This document shows positions 8,602 to 16,610 of a DNA stretch of 64,000 nt, in pieces. Each line of letters opens with the position of its first letter. The first letter of the stretch is position 1. The notes under the pieces are model-generated. The model searched no databases. It was not told the DNA's origin and worked only from the letters and a program-made list of their open reading frames with translations. Position numbers and translations under genes: made by a program. This DNA comes from Parvularcula marina. GTDB taxonomy: Bacteria > Pseudomonadota > Alphaproteobacteria > Caulobacterales > Parvularculaceae. The stretch is taken from the NCBI RefSeq assembly GCF_003399445.1, contig NZ_QUQO01000001.1, forward strand, positions 1,919,001-1,983,000, read 5' to 3'.

Positions 8602-9039
8602 ATGGCTCTTAAAATCCGTCTCGCCCGTGGTGGCGCAAAGAAACGCCCTTACTACTCCGTCGTCGTTGCCGATGCGCGCATGCCGCGTGATGGCCGCTTC
8701 ATCGAGAAAATCGGCTCCTACAACCCGCTGCTCGGCAAGGACGATGAAAAACGTGTGCAGATCAATGCAGAGCGCGCCAAGCATTGGCTTGAGCATGGCG
8801 CCCAGCCGACCGATCGTGTCGCCCGCTTCCTGTCCGCCATTGATCTCGTAAAATGGGAGCACGGTAACAACCCGAACAAGGCAAAGCCGGGCAAGAAAGC
8901 CCAAGAGCGCGAAGAAGAGAAGAAAGCCAAGGAAGAAGCTCGCGCTGAAGCCGAAGCTGCTGCCAAGGCTGAAGCTGAAGCTCCTGCCGAGGCACCGGTC
9001 GAGGAAGCTGCTGCCGACGACGCCGAAAAGGCTGAGTAA
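8602..9039 (+). CDS. rpsP: 30S ribosomal protein S16
   Basis: 145 residues. The first 85 or so are the conserved S16 fold ([18 protein letters not shown], then [10 protein letters not shown] and the VARFLS segment). The remaining 60 residues are an Ala/Glu/Lys-rich, highly charged extension that becomes acidic at its end, longer than in E. coli but of a kind seen in alphaproteobacteria. AAGGAAAT lies before the ATG. It is followed by rimM, as usual, but trmD and rplS are not downstream. Confidence 0.97.
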   Translation: MALKIRLARGGAKKRPYYSVVVADARMPRDGRFIEKIGSYNPLLGKDDEKRVQINAERAKHWLEHGAQPTDRVARFLSAIDLVKWEHGNNPNKAKPGKKAQEREEEKKAKEEARAEAEAAAKAEAEAPAEAPVEEAAADDAEKAE

Positions 9040-9045
9040 GGACAG

Positions 9046-9585
9046 ATGTCCAACACCCCGCGCATGGTCGTGGTCGGCCAGTTTGCTGGCACGCATGGTG
9101 TGCGCGGGGGGTTCAAGCTCCGCAGCTTTACGGAGCAGCCGGCTGATATCGCCGCCTATGGCCCGGTGGCGACCGAAGATGGCCGTAAACTGACGATCAA
9201 GCTCGTCAGGGAATTAAAACCGGGCCTTTTTCTCTGCTCCGCGCCTGAAATCACGACCCCAGAAGAGGGCGATGCCTATAAGGGCGCGCTCCTGCATGTC
9301 GCGCGCGAGCTCCTGCCCCCGCCCGACGAGGACGAATTCTATCTCGATGACCTTATTGGCATGACGGCGGTAACGCCGGAGGGCGAGCCTGCGGGACAGG
9401 TCAAAGCGGTCGTCAATTATGGCGCGGGCGATCTTGTCGAGCTGTCGCAAGTACCTGGCCGGAAAGGCGCGGTTCTCCTCCCCTTTACCAAAGAGGCCGT
9501 GCCAGAGATTGATCTTGCCGGGGGCCAGCTCACCGTCATCCTGCCTGAAGAAGATGACGAGTTACCGCCCGACGACGCCGTCTGA
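9046..9585 (+). CDS. rimM: Ribosome maturation factor RimM (16S processing)
   Basis: 179 residues. The N-terminal RimM barrel begins VVVGQFAGTHGVRGGFKLRSF (about 5-25), and a PRC-barrel-like C-terminal half begins at DEFYLDDLIGM near residue 97. RimM helps assemble the head of the 30S subunit and binds S19. AAGGAC precedes the ATG, 6 bases after rpsP. The acidic C-terminus (EEDDELPPDD) is ordinary for the lineage. In most proteobacteria trmD comes next; here a small membrane protein gene and then convergent pheT follow. Confidence 0.95.
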   Translation: MSNTPRMVVVGQFAGTHGVRGGFKLRSFTEQPADIAAYGPVATEDGRKLTIKLVRELKPGLFLCSAPEITTPEEGDAYKGALLHVARELLPPPDEDEFYLDDLIGMTAVTPEGEPAGQVKAVVNYGAGDLVELSQVPGRKGAVLLPFTKEAVPEIDLAGGQLTVILPEEDDELPPDDAV

Positions 9586-9653
9586 CTTGCGGGTGCGGGC
9601 GGCTGTCCCCATTCTTGCATGAACAGAACGGTCAAACCCGGAGTGCACCGCCC

Positions 9654-9851
9654 ATGGGCGCCATACCCTATCTCGTCCTGCTCGCGATTTTCGCGCTGGT
9701 CCTCTACTGGTTCGCGCGCCGGTCGGAGACGGACAAGGACGCGTCGAAGGGCATTCTCGGCATTGGCCGGGATCAGGACCGCGAACCGGAGCTGGATGAG
9801 CTTAGCCCGAGGGAGCGGGTGCGCCGTCTCTCGGGCCGGGACAAGGATTAG
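9654..9851 (+). CDS. Small single-pass membrane protein, unknown function
   Basis: 65 residues from the ATG at 9654, chosen because GGAG (9640-9643) lies at normal spacing; an in-frame TTG at 9615 would add 13 residues. One transmembrane helix (about 5-22) is followed by RRSE and a charged cytoplasmic tail ending in a SPRERVRRLSG segment. I do not recognise a family. It follows rimM by 68 bases. Its TAG stop overlaps the pheT TAA stop on the other strand in the tetranucleotide TTAG. Confidence 0.6.
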   Translation: MGAIPYLVLLAIFALVLYWFARRSETDKDASKGILGIGRDQDREPELDELSPRERVRRLSGRDKD

Positions 9852-12226
9852 CCGCGCAGTTTTGCGCCTGTCTTCTCTGCCTGCGCCACGATCCGGGCGC
9901 TGATGGCGTCGATTTCCTCTTCGGTCAGGGTTTTCTCACGCGGCTGAAGCGTGACTTCGAGCGCGAGCGACTTCTCGCCCTCGCCAATCCCCTTGCCGCG
10001 ATAGACATCGAACAGCCGCACATCGGTGAGGAGCTGTTTCTCCGCGCCGCGAACGGCTTTGAGGAGTTTCTCCGCAGGCGTCTCTTCTGGCAGGACAAAG
10101 GCGAAATCGCGCCGGACCGGCATGAGCTGGCTGGCATTGAGCGGCGGACGGCCGCTCGCGGTCTTGCCTTTGGGTGCCGGGATCTGGTCGAGGAAAACTT
10201 CCATCGCCGCAACGGGGCCGGGCACATCAAGGGCTTCGAGCACGCTGGGGTGTACTTCGCCGAAATGGGCGAGTGTCACTTTGGGGCCAAGGCCGAGCCG
10301 AGCCTTGCGGCCGGGATGGTAATGGTCCGGCGCATCCGTCAGGGTCATGAGATTATCGGTGTTCACCCCTGCCGCCTGAAGAACGCTGATCGCCAGCGAT
10401 TTGGCGGTGAAGACATCGGGCGCGGATTTCTCGCCCTGCCAGCCGGACGGGGCGGCGCCCCACGCAATGGCGGAGACGACGCTGCGCTGATCTTCGGGGC
10501 GATCCCCCTGATAGCCGCCGCCAAGCTCGAAAAGCCGGACATGGCGTGCGCCGCGTGCGGCATTGCGGCCCATAGCGAGCAAGAGGTTCGGCAGGGCGCC
10601 GGGGCGCATCTGTCCGAGATCGGAGGAAATCGGGTTCGAGAGTTTCGGGGCGTCCTTGCCGCCGAACATCTCGGCGAAAGGTGCATCGCAGAAGGCCCAG
10701 GTGACCGCTTCGTGATAGCCGGCGCCTGACATCGTCTCGCGGGCCTTGCGCTCGCGTTGCGGCAGGATGGCCGGGGCATGACGGTCAGCAGCACTCAAAG
10801 GCGGCAGCTCGTCCGTTGGCAGATTGTCGAGCCCGTGGATCCGCGCGATCTCTTCGACAAGATCAGCCTTGCCTTCGATGTCGGGGCGGAAGCTTGGCGG
10901 GGTCACCGTCCATGTGCCGCCGCGCGAGACCTCGAACCCGAGCGCACAGAGGATGCGCTCTTTCTCGCTGTCAGAGACGTCCAAACCCGTCAGGCGAGCG
11001 ACTTCCGATGTCGGGAATTCAATTTCGCGAGCGGTATCCGGGATCTCGCCAGCGAGGGCGATCTCACTCGGCTCGCCGCCGCAGATGTCAAGGATTAGCT
11101 GGGTCGCAAGATCGAGACCGAGCTGAACTGATTGCGGATCGACGCCGCGCTCAAACCGGTAGCGGGCATCAGAGACGATGCCGGTCTTGCGGCCCGTGCG
11201 CGCGGTGATTAGCGGATCGAAAAGCGCGCTTTCGACCAGGACATCGGTTGTTTCATCCGTACAGCCCGAGTCCTCGCCGCCCATCACGCCGCCAAGGCCG
11301 AGAACGGCCTTATCATCGGCGATGACGCACATCGTCTCATCGACCTCATAGGTCTTGCCATCAAGGGCAAGGAAGCTCTCACCCTTTTTGCCCATCCGGG
11401 CCCGGACCGTGCCGGTCAGTTTCGCGGCATCATAGACGTGCAGCGGACGGGCGCGGTCATAGGAGACATAGTTCGTGATGTCAGCGAGTGCATTGATCGG
11501 GCGAAGGCCGATCGCGCGGAGCTGTTCCTGAAGCCAGTCAGGCGAGGGGACATTCTTCACGCCCCGGATGAGCCGGGAGCCGAATGCCGGGCAGGCTTCC
11601 TTGTCGTCAATCTCGACCGGGATCGGCTGGGCAAAGCTGCCCCCCACGGTTTCGGGAACAGGAGAGATCAGCGTGCCGAGCCCGGTAGCGGCGAGATCAC
11701 GTGCGACGCCATCAACACCATTTGTGTCCGGACGGTTCGGCGTGACTTCGAAATCGATCACCGGATCATCAAGCCCCAGCACATCAGCGAGCGGCGTGCC
11801 GACAGCAGCTTCGGGTAGCTCCATGATGCCGTCATGGTCGTCGCCAAGCTCCAGCTCACGGGCCGAGCACATCATGCCGAGGCTTTCGACGCCGCGGATT
11901 TTGGCTTTCGAGAGGGTGACGTCGAGACCGGCAATATAGGTGCCGACCGGGGCAAAGGCGACGTGGATGCCTTCGCGCGCATTCGGCGCGCCGCAGACGA
12001 TCTGCAGCTCGCCATCTTTTGTGTCGACCTTACAAACCTTCAGCTTGTCCGCATCGGGATGTTTCTCGGCATGCTTGACATAGCCGACCGTGATCGCGCT
12101 GAGGCGATCCGCGGGGTTCTCGATCTCCTCGACCTCAAGGCCGATCCGCACCATGGCGTCGGCGATCTCGTCGATGGAGGCATTGGTGTCGAGATGCTTT
12201 TTCAGCCAGCTGAGTGTGAATTTCAT
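9848..12226 (-). CDS. pheT: Phenylalanyl-tRNA synthetase beta subunit
   Basis: 792 residues from MKFTLSWLKKHL at 12226; the reading frame stays open further upstream but that part overlaps the thioesterase gene and is not coding. Domains in order: N-terminal module, EMAP-like tRNA-binding domain (about 39-150, with KLKVCKVDTKDG and IVCGAPNAREG), B3/B4 editing domain (about 210-380, AFGSRLIRGVKN), B5 domain (about 400-475), catalytic-like core, and the FDX-ACB anticodon-binding domain in the last 95 residues (PVRRDFAFVLPEET). It forms the alpha2-beta2 enzyme with PheS. Its ATG overlaps the thioesterase stop by 4 bases, so the thioesterase lies between the two synthetase genes. Confidence 0.97.
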   Translation of the reverse strand: MKFTLSWLKKHLDTNASIDEIADAMVRIGLEVEEIENPADRLSAITVGYVKHAEKHPDADKLKVCKVDTKDGELQIVCGAPNAREGIHVAFAPVGTYIAGLDVTLSKAKIRGVESLGMMCSARELELGDDHDGIMELPEAAVGTPLADVLGLDDPVIDFEVTPNRPDTNGVDGVARDLAATGLGTLISPVPETVGGSFAQPIPVEIDDKEACPAFGSRLIRGVKNVPSPDWLQEQLRAIGLRPINALADITNYVSYDRARPLHVYDAAKLTGTVRARMGKKGESFLALDGKTYEVDETMCVIADDKAVLGLGGVMGGEDSGCTDETTDVLVESALFDPLITARTGRKTGIVSDARYRFERGVDPQSVQLGLDLATQLILDICGGEPSEIALAGEIPDTAREIEFPTSEVARLTGLDVSDSEKERILCALGFEVSRGGTWTVTPPSFRPDIEGKADLVEEIARIHGLDNLPTDELPPLSAADRHAPAILPQRERKARETMSGAGYHEAVTWAFCDAPFAEMFGGKDAPKLSNPISSDLGQMRPGALPNLLLAMGRNAARGARHVRLFELGGGYQGDRPEDQRSVVSAIAWGAAPSGWQGEKSAPDVFTAKSLAISVLQAAGVNTDNLMTLTDAPDHYHPGRKARLGLGPKVTLAHFGEVHPSVLEALDVPGPVAAMEVFLDQIPAPKGKTASGRPPLNASQLMPVRRDFAFVLPEETPAEKLLKAVRGAEKQLLTDVRLFDVYRGKGIGEGEKSLALEVTLQPREKTLTEEEIDAISARIVAQAEKTGAKLRG

Positions 12227-12633
12227 TGGTCTGTCTCCGCAGTAAGGGCGGTTTTGTCGATCGGTTTGGGGCGGCCATCGGGTCCGAGCGCCACAAAGGT
12301 GAAATCGGCTTCGGTGACGAGGTGGCGTTCGCCAAGCATGTTGCGCAGAACCCAGACCTCGACATGCACGGTGACGGATGTCGTCCCCACACGCATGATG
12401 TCGGTGTAGCAGCAGACAACGTCGCTGACATGGATTGGCTGGTGGAACCGCATCGCGTTGACGGCGACGGTCACGACGCGGTTCTTGATGTGATCGACCG
12501 CGGCGATGGCGCCGGCAATGTCCATCTGGCTCATCACCCAGCCGCCGAAAATGTCGCCCGCGCCATTGGCATCGGCCGGCATGGTCAGTGTACGGGTCGT
12601 CAACGTGCCTTGGGGTTCTGTCTGTTCGGCCAT
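12223..12633 (-). CDS. Acyl-CoA thioesterase (hotdog fold, YciA/BACH-like)
   Basis: 136 residues, single hotdog domain. The segment DANGAGDIFGGWVMSQMDIAG (about 20-40) holds the catalytic Asp and the GG turn of the YciA/BACH acyl-CoA hydrolase family; RFHQPIHVSDVV and LVTEADFTFVALGPDGRP follow in the expected places. It should hydrolyse acyl-CoA thioesters to free acid and CoA in the cytoplasm. It starts 5 bases after pheS and overlaps pheT by ATGA, so it is tightly co-translated with both synthetase subunits, an arrangement I do not consider common. Confidence 0.92.
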   Translation of the reverse strand: MAEQTEPQGTLTTRTLTMPADANGAGDIFGGWVMSQMDIAGAIAAVDHIKNRVVTVAVNAMRFHQPIHVSDVVCCYTDIMRVGTTSVTVHVEVWVLRNMLGERHLVTEADFTFVALGPDGRPKPIDKTALTAETDQ

Positions 12634-12638
12634 GGGCT

Positions 12639-13679
12639 TCAGAACCCGTAATGCTCAAGCCAGCGCGTGTCGCCGGAGAAGAAGTCGCGCAGGTCGGGGA
12701 TGCCGTATTTCAGCATGGCGAGCCGATCGACGCCCATGCCGAAGGCAAAGCCCTGATATTCATCGGGGTCGAGCCCACAATTTTTCAAGACATTGGGATG
12801 CACCATGCCGCAGCCGAGGATCTCCATCCATTTATCGCCCTGACCGAATTTGATCGCGCCATCGACACGCTCATAGGCGACATCCATCTCGGCGGATGGC
12901 TCCGTGAACGGAAAGAAGTGCGGGCGGAAGCGAGTGCTCAGATCATCGATCTCAAAGAACCGTTTGACGAAGGCCTCCAGCGTGCCCTTCAGGTGACCCA
13001 TATGGGTCTCCTTGTCGATGACGAGGCCCTCGACCTGATGGAACATCGGCGTGTGGGTCTGGTCACTGTCGCAACGGAAGGTCCGGCCCGGCGCGATGAT
13101 GCGGATCGGCGGCTTCTCAGAGGTCATGGTCCGGACTTGCACCGGCGAGGTATGCGTACGGAGCACCATGCGCGAGCCGTCTTCTTTTTCCTCAAAGAAG
13201 AAAGTGTCGTGCATTTCGCGCGCGGGGTGGCCGGGCGGGAAGTTCAGCGCCGTGAAATTGTGAAAATCATCCTCGATGTCCGGGCCGTAGCGGACGGAGA
13301 AACCCATATCGGCAAAGATTGCCTCGATCTCGGCAAAGACCTGGCTGACGGGGTGGATCTTGCCGCGCGGCTGGGGATCAACAGGCAGGGTAACATCGAC
13401 CGTCTCGGCCTTCAGGCGCGCTTCGAGAGCTGAATGGGCGAGGATATCGCGGCGCGCGGTGATCGCGGTGCCGACGCGTTCTTTGAGGCCGTTCAGAAGG
13501 GGGCCGGCTTCCTGACGCTCTTCGGGGCTCATCTTGCCAAGCGATTTCATCCGTTCGGAGATGACGCCCTTCTTGCCGAGCGCATGGACGCGCAGTTCTT
13601 CGAGGGCGGTTTCATCCGCGGCGGCGTCGATTTTTGCCATCAGCTCGGATTCGAGGCTGGGAAGATCGTCTAGGGCCAT
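12639..13679 (-). CDS. pheS: Phenylalanyl-tRNA synthetase alpha subunit
   Basis: 346 residues. An N-terminal coiled-coil tRNA-binding arm (about 1-95) is followed by the class II catalytic core: [19 protein letters not shown] (motif 1 region, about 111-129), [18 protein letters not shown] (motif 2, about 201-218) and [14 protein letters not shown] (motif 3, about 315-328). It charges tRNA-Phe together with PheT. It lies downstream of rplT beyond a strong terminator, so it probably has a promoter in the 138 bases between them. Confidence 0.97.
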   Translation of the reverse strand: MALDDLPSLESELMAKIDAAADETALEELRVHALGKKGVISERMKSLGKMSPEERQEAGPLLNGLKERVGTAITARRDILAHSALEARLKAETVDVTLPVDPQPRGKIHPVSQVFAEIEAIFADMGFSVRYGPDIEDDFHNFTALNFPPGHPAREMHDTFFFEEKEDGSRMVLRTHTSPVQVRTMTSEKPPIRIIAPGRTFRCDSDQTHTPMFHQVEGLVIDKETHMGHLKGTLEAFVKRFFEIDDLSTRFRPHFFPFTEPSAEMDVAYERVDGAIKFGQGDKWMEILGCGMVHPNVLKNCGLDPDEYQGFAFGMGVDRLAMLKYGIPDLRDFFSGDTRWLEHYGF

Positions 13680-13756
13680 GGCTGTTCGTACCTGTCTAAA
13701 TTCTCTGGCGCCTCATGCCCGAGGCAGGGGGGCTCATCAAGCGGCGGGCGGCGTAA

Positions 13757-13792
13757 CAAAAAACCCGCTTGCGGAGGGCCGCCAGCGGGTTC
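13757..13792 (-). terminator. Rho-independent terminator of rpmI-rplT
   Basis: Read on the minus strand, AACCCGCTGGCGG pairs with a CCGCAAGCGGGTT arm (one internal mismatch), a 4-base loop lies between, and a run of six T follows. It lies about 26 bases beyond the rplT stop. Confidence 0.85.
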
Positions 13793-13817
13793 TGCCGTGA
13801 AGAAGGGGGAAGCGTGC

Positions 13818-14174
13818 TTATGCGAGCGCGCTTTTTGCCTTCTCCACAAAGGCCGTAAACGATTCCGGCTCACGGGCAGCAAGTTCGGCCAGCATTTTGC
13901 GGTCGACTTCGATGCCAGCCTTGGCAAGGCCGTTCATGAATACCGAATAGGTGATGCCATGCTCACGGACAGCAGCGTTGATCCGCTGGATCCAGAGCTT
14001 GCGGAATTCCCGCTTGCGGGCCTTCCGGTCGCGATAGGCATATTGGCCGGCCTTTTCGACCGCCTGATTGGCGGTGCGGAACAGGCGGCGGCGAGCGCCG
14101 TAATAACCTTTGGCGCTGGCGAGAACTTTTTTGTGGCGGGCGGAACGGACGGTCCCGGTCTTCACACGTGACAT
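13818..14174 (-). CDS. rplT: 50S ribosomal protein L20
   Basis: 118 residues, the normal length. The very basic N-terminus ([17 protein letters not shown]) and the segment [21 protein letters not shown] (about 21-41) match L20, as does [17 protein letters not shown] (about 61-77). L20 is required for early 50S assembly. AGGAGG lies just upstream of the ATG. It is preceded by rpmI by 15 bases. In many bacteria L20 represses its own operon by binding the leader; see the hairpin upstream of rpmI. Confidence 0.97.
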   Translation of the reverse strand: MSRVKTGTVRSARHKKVLASAKGYYGARRRLFRTANQAVEKAGQYAYRDRKARKREFRKLWIQRINAAVREHGITYSVFMNGLAKAGIEVDRKMLAELAAREPESFTAFVEKAKSALA

Positions 14175-14189
14175 ATGACGGGCCTCCTA

Positions 14190-14390
14190 TTAGCGCGCGT
14201 AGGGCATGTATTTCTTCGCGATCCGCTCGTCGGCGTCGCAGAGAACCATGGCTTTACGTTTTTGACGGATTTGCTTGGGCGAGCGCTTGATCATGCCGTG
14301 GCGCTTGCCAGTAGGATAGGCAACCAGCTTACCTTTGCCGGTGACCTTAAAGCGCTTTTTGGCGCCCGATTTGGTCTTCATTTTGGGCAT
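14190..14390 (-). CDS. rpmI: 50S ribosomal protein L35
   Basis: 66 residues. [20 protein letters not shown] at the N-terminus and a basic C-terminal half ([18 protein letters not shown]) identify L35. It is first of the rpmI-rplT operon. infC, which in many bacteria precedes rpmI, is not here: the upstream neighbour is the PiT-like transporter, whose terminator is 131 bases upstream of this start. Confidence 0.96.
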   Translation of the reverse strand: MPKMKTKSGAKKRFKVTGKGKLVAYPTGKRHGMIKRSPKQIRQKRKAMVLCDADERIAKKYMPYAR

Positions 14391-14413
14391 TTCATCTACT
14401 CCGCTGTGGGATG

Positions 14414-14436
14414 GAGCACCGGGGAAACCGGTACTC
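14414..14436 (-). promoter_or_regulatory. Hairpin in the rpmI leader, possible ribosomal protein control site
   Basis: A 9-bp stem (GAGTACCGG with CCGGTGCTC on the minus strand, one G-T pair) closes a 5-base loop 24-46 bases upstream of the rpmI start codon. No T run follows, so it is not a simple terminator. L20 in other bacteria binds structured rpmI-rplT leaders; whether this hairpin does so is inference. Confidence 0.45.
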
Positions 14437-14520
14437 GGGAAATCGTCGCCGAGGCATGCCTTGGGCCAGACGACGGGTGGAAGCGGCGGGTTCTAACGGC
14501 TTGTTCTGGCGAATCAAGCG

Positions 14521-14546
14521 GAAAAAGCCCCGAACTCAGGGCTTTT
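14521..14546 (-). terminator. Rho-independent terminator after the PiT-like transporter
   Basis: AAAAGCCC/GGGCTTTT 8-bp stem with an 8-base loop; on the minus strand it ends in five T. It lies 6 bases after the transporter stop and separates it from rpmI. Confidence 0.75.
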
Positions 14547-14551
14547 CCACA

Positions 14552-15901
14552 TTAAGAGCCGAGTGACATCACAAAGCGCACGAGAGAGGTGCCGGAAATC
14601 GCCAGAGTCATGCCCATGACGATGCCGCCAATGATGAATTTCTGACGGTTCGGGTGATCCTCGGGCTTGGAGAACGCAAACCAGACGACCGGCAGCAGGA
14701 TAACGTTGCCGACTATGACAAGGTATTTGAACGTCTCGGTCGGGAAGAGTTCGGCCCAGCCGATGGGGTCGCCTGACAGCGTGGCGCCGATGGCCGGCAG
14801 GCCGAGCGCAAGGTCGATCGAGAGGACGATACCGATAAAGGCCTTCGCGATGTCTTCGCCGGTGTCGATGACGGCAACGATGAAGCGCGTTGCGCGAGTC
14901 AGGATGGCAAAGGCGTATTCACGGCCGGCGATCAGGCCGAGGAAGACCCAGGTGGTCGACATCGGGATCTCGCTCAGTTCCTTGAAGAAGAAGAGCAGTG
15001 ACGCATAGATGAAGTCGACGATGGTCGCCGAGCGGATGTCGGTCACGGCCGTCTTGGTGCGCAGGATGCGCTGCACCGGGCCCCCGCCATTGGCGAAGGT
15101 CAGCCCCAGCAGCAAGAGGATGATGACCATCGCGCCAAAGCCTTCGGCCGCCGTCAGCTCACGCGGCAGGAAGACGAAGATGTTGGCAAAATCCTGAATG
15201 AGCCAGATCGACCAGAGATAGGCCGTGGTCGCCCACTGTGCGACGACCCAATAAAGCCCGCGCCCGACAGAGAGCGCCATGCCAAGGCCGATGGCTTCGA
15301 GGACCAGCACGCAGCCAATGCCGACATACATCTCGTTGATGTTCGAGATCGTCCCGAAATAATAATATTGCGAGGCAAGAAAGACCGTGCCGACGATGGC
15401 AATCATACCGTAGGGCACGAAGGCTTCAGGGTCGTTTTTCTTGAACCAGTCTTCAAAAGTGCGCGTGACCAGCATGTAGACGCCAAAGCCGGTGACAAAG
15501 GCGACACCATAGCCAATTAGCGACTTCTCGATCATGGAGCCAAGGCCCCCGAGCGTCGCAAAGATCGTCAGCACCATGAAGGAAGTGGAGACCGGGATAC
15601 CCAGCCGGGTGATGATCACGAGAACGGCGGGCGGCAGGACGTGATACCACTCGATCGGGATCGGCGGATATTTGGATGTATTGGCCAGGCGTCCGTAGGA
15701 CGGATCCCCGTCATTGACCTGCCAGCCATAGGTGAAGGTTACGACCAGGATCAGCGCTGCGAAGGCAAACAGGATTGTCCAATGCAAGTGGCGGTTGGAA
15801 TTGATGAAGGTGCCGAGGGTCTGCAGCGCGTCGTTACCGACAACCGCATAGGCCGCAAGGATGAAGCCTACCGCGGCCCACAGTGTGATATCGAATTCCA
15901 T
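14552..15901 (-). CDS. PiT-like inorganic phosphate permease (divergent)
   Basis: 449 residues with about 10-12 membrane segments and no signal peptide. Two repeated features resemble the PiT phosphate transporter family: a first-helix motif GNDALQTLGTF (about 22-32, compare GANDVANA-GT) and a later ITRLGIPVSTSFMVLTIFATLGG (compare LGLPVSTTH); a second GG region, FANGGGPV, lies near residue 279. Overall it is well diverged from PitA. A candidate Pho box and -10 element lie upstream, which supports phosphate as substrate. Sulfate or another anion cannot be excluded. Confidence 0.65.
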   Translation of the reverse strand: MEFDITLWAAVGFILAAYAVVGNDALQTLGTFINSNRHLHWTILFAFAALILVVTFTYGWQVNDGDPSYGRLANTSKYPPIPIEWYHVLPPAVLVIITRLGIPVSTSFMVLTIFATLGGLGSMIEKSLIGYGVAFVTGFGVYMLVTRTFEDWFKKNDPEAFVPYGMIAIVGTVFLASQYYYFGTISNINEMYVGIGCVLVLEAIGLGMALSVGRGLYWVVAQWATTAYLWSIWLIQDFANIFVFLPRELTAAEGFGAMVIILLLLGLTFANGGGPVQRILRTKTAVTDIRSATIVDFIYASLLFFFKELSEIPMSTTWVFLGLIAGREYAFAILTRATRFIVAVIDTGEDIAKAFIGIVLSIDLALGLPAIGATLSGDPIGWAELFPTETFKYLVIVGNVILLPVVWFAFSKPEDHPNRQKFIIGGIVMGMTLAISGTSLVRFVMSLGS

Positions 15902-15942
15902 AATTTACCCGCTGCCCAATTTTTCCGGAAAAGGCAGGTCGC

Positions 15943-15974
15943 CCTATACGCGGTGTGCAACGGTTTCATGACAG
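15943..15974 (-). promoter_or_regulatory. Candidate Pho box and -10 element for the PiT-like transporter
   Basis: On the minus strand CTGTCAT (15974-15968), a 4-base spacer and CCGTTGC (15963-15957) resemble the 7-4-7 layout of PhoB sites; the first repeat matches the consensus, the second only partly. TATAGG follows 8 bases later (15948-15943), close to the distance seen in E. coli phoA. The transporter start is about 42 bases downstream. Confidence 0.5.
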
Positions 15975-16013
15975 TTGGGGAAATCGACGAAGATCCGTGG
16001 AATTTTGTGCTAA

Positions 16014-16610
16014 CTACAACCGGCGGGCAGGTTTCCGGGTCTTCAGGAACACGTAGAAGGCGCCCCGGCCGCCGTGTCGTTGGTGCGATGGCCTCACTGA
16101 GGAGATCCTGTCACGCAACGGGGTGCGCTCCACCCATTCGAGAAAGCGCTGGCGCAGGATGCCGCGGGGCGCCTCTTCAAAGGGGTCATATCTGCTTTCG
16201 CCCAGATGGCCCTTGCCGGTGATGACAAGCACGACCCTGTTGCCGCGCAGGCTGGCGAATTCGATGAAATGATCGAGCCGGGTGCGGGCTTGCTCTTGAG
16301 TCAGACCGTGAAGGTCTAGCTCGGCGTCGATCTCGACGCGGCCCCTTGCAACATGCCGGGCCTGCCGCGGATCCCCCGCCTCATAGGCCGGGGGCAATTC
16401 TTCGGGCGGTGTTGTCTTTTTGGGAAGCGCGATCGGCAGGGGCGGCGCGCGGCGCTTGCGCGGAGACATGGACGGCGCAGGTTTGGGTTCTTCGGATAAA
16501 TCCGTGATCGGCAGGATCGCGCCCGGTCGCGGCGTCACCGTGTCGGTGACCTTCTGCCAGAGTGCTTTCTCCCCGGGCCGCAAGGGCCGCTTGCCGCCCC
16601 TACGGGGCAT
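16014..16610 (-). CDS. Smr/MutS2-domain protein
   Basis: 198 residues. The first 100 are Pro/Arg-rich and probably disordered. The Smr domain follows: DAELDLHGLTQEQARTRLDHF (about 103-123) with the DLHGL motif, then VVLVITGKGHLGESRYDPF (about 135-153) and the GRGAFYVFLK strand near the C-terminus. Smr domains are often DNA or RNA endonucleases; in alphaproteobacteria this stand-alone form lies next to mltA, as here. Its start overlaps the mltA stop by 11 bases. Confidence 0.9.
   Translation of the reverse strand: MPRRGGKRPLRPGEKALWQKVTDTVTPRPGAILPITDLSEEPKPAPSMSPRKRRAPPLPIALPKKTTPPEELPPAYEAGDPRQARHVARGRVEIDAELDLHGLTQEQARTRLDHFIEFASLRGNRVVLVITGKGHLGESRYDPFEEAPRGILRQRFLEWVERTPLRDRISSVRPSHQRHGGRGAFYVFLKTRKPARRL

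Noticed and set aside
12227-12658. N-terminal extension of the pheT frame
   Set aside because: PheT homology starts at MKFTLSW; the upstream part overlaps the thioesterase gene in another frame.
12588-13433. Long plus-strand frame opposite pheS
   Set aside because: It is a shadow of pheS in GC-rich DNA: no family resemblance, no ribosome site, and the opposite frame is a full synthetase.
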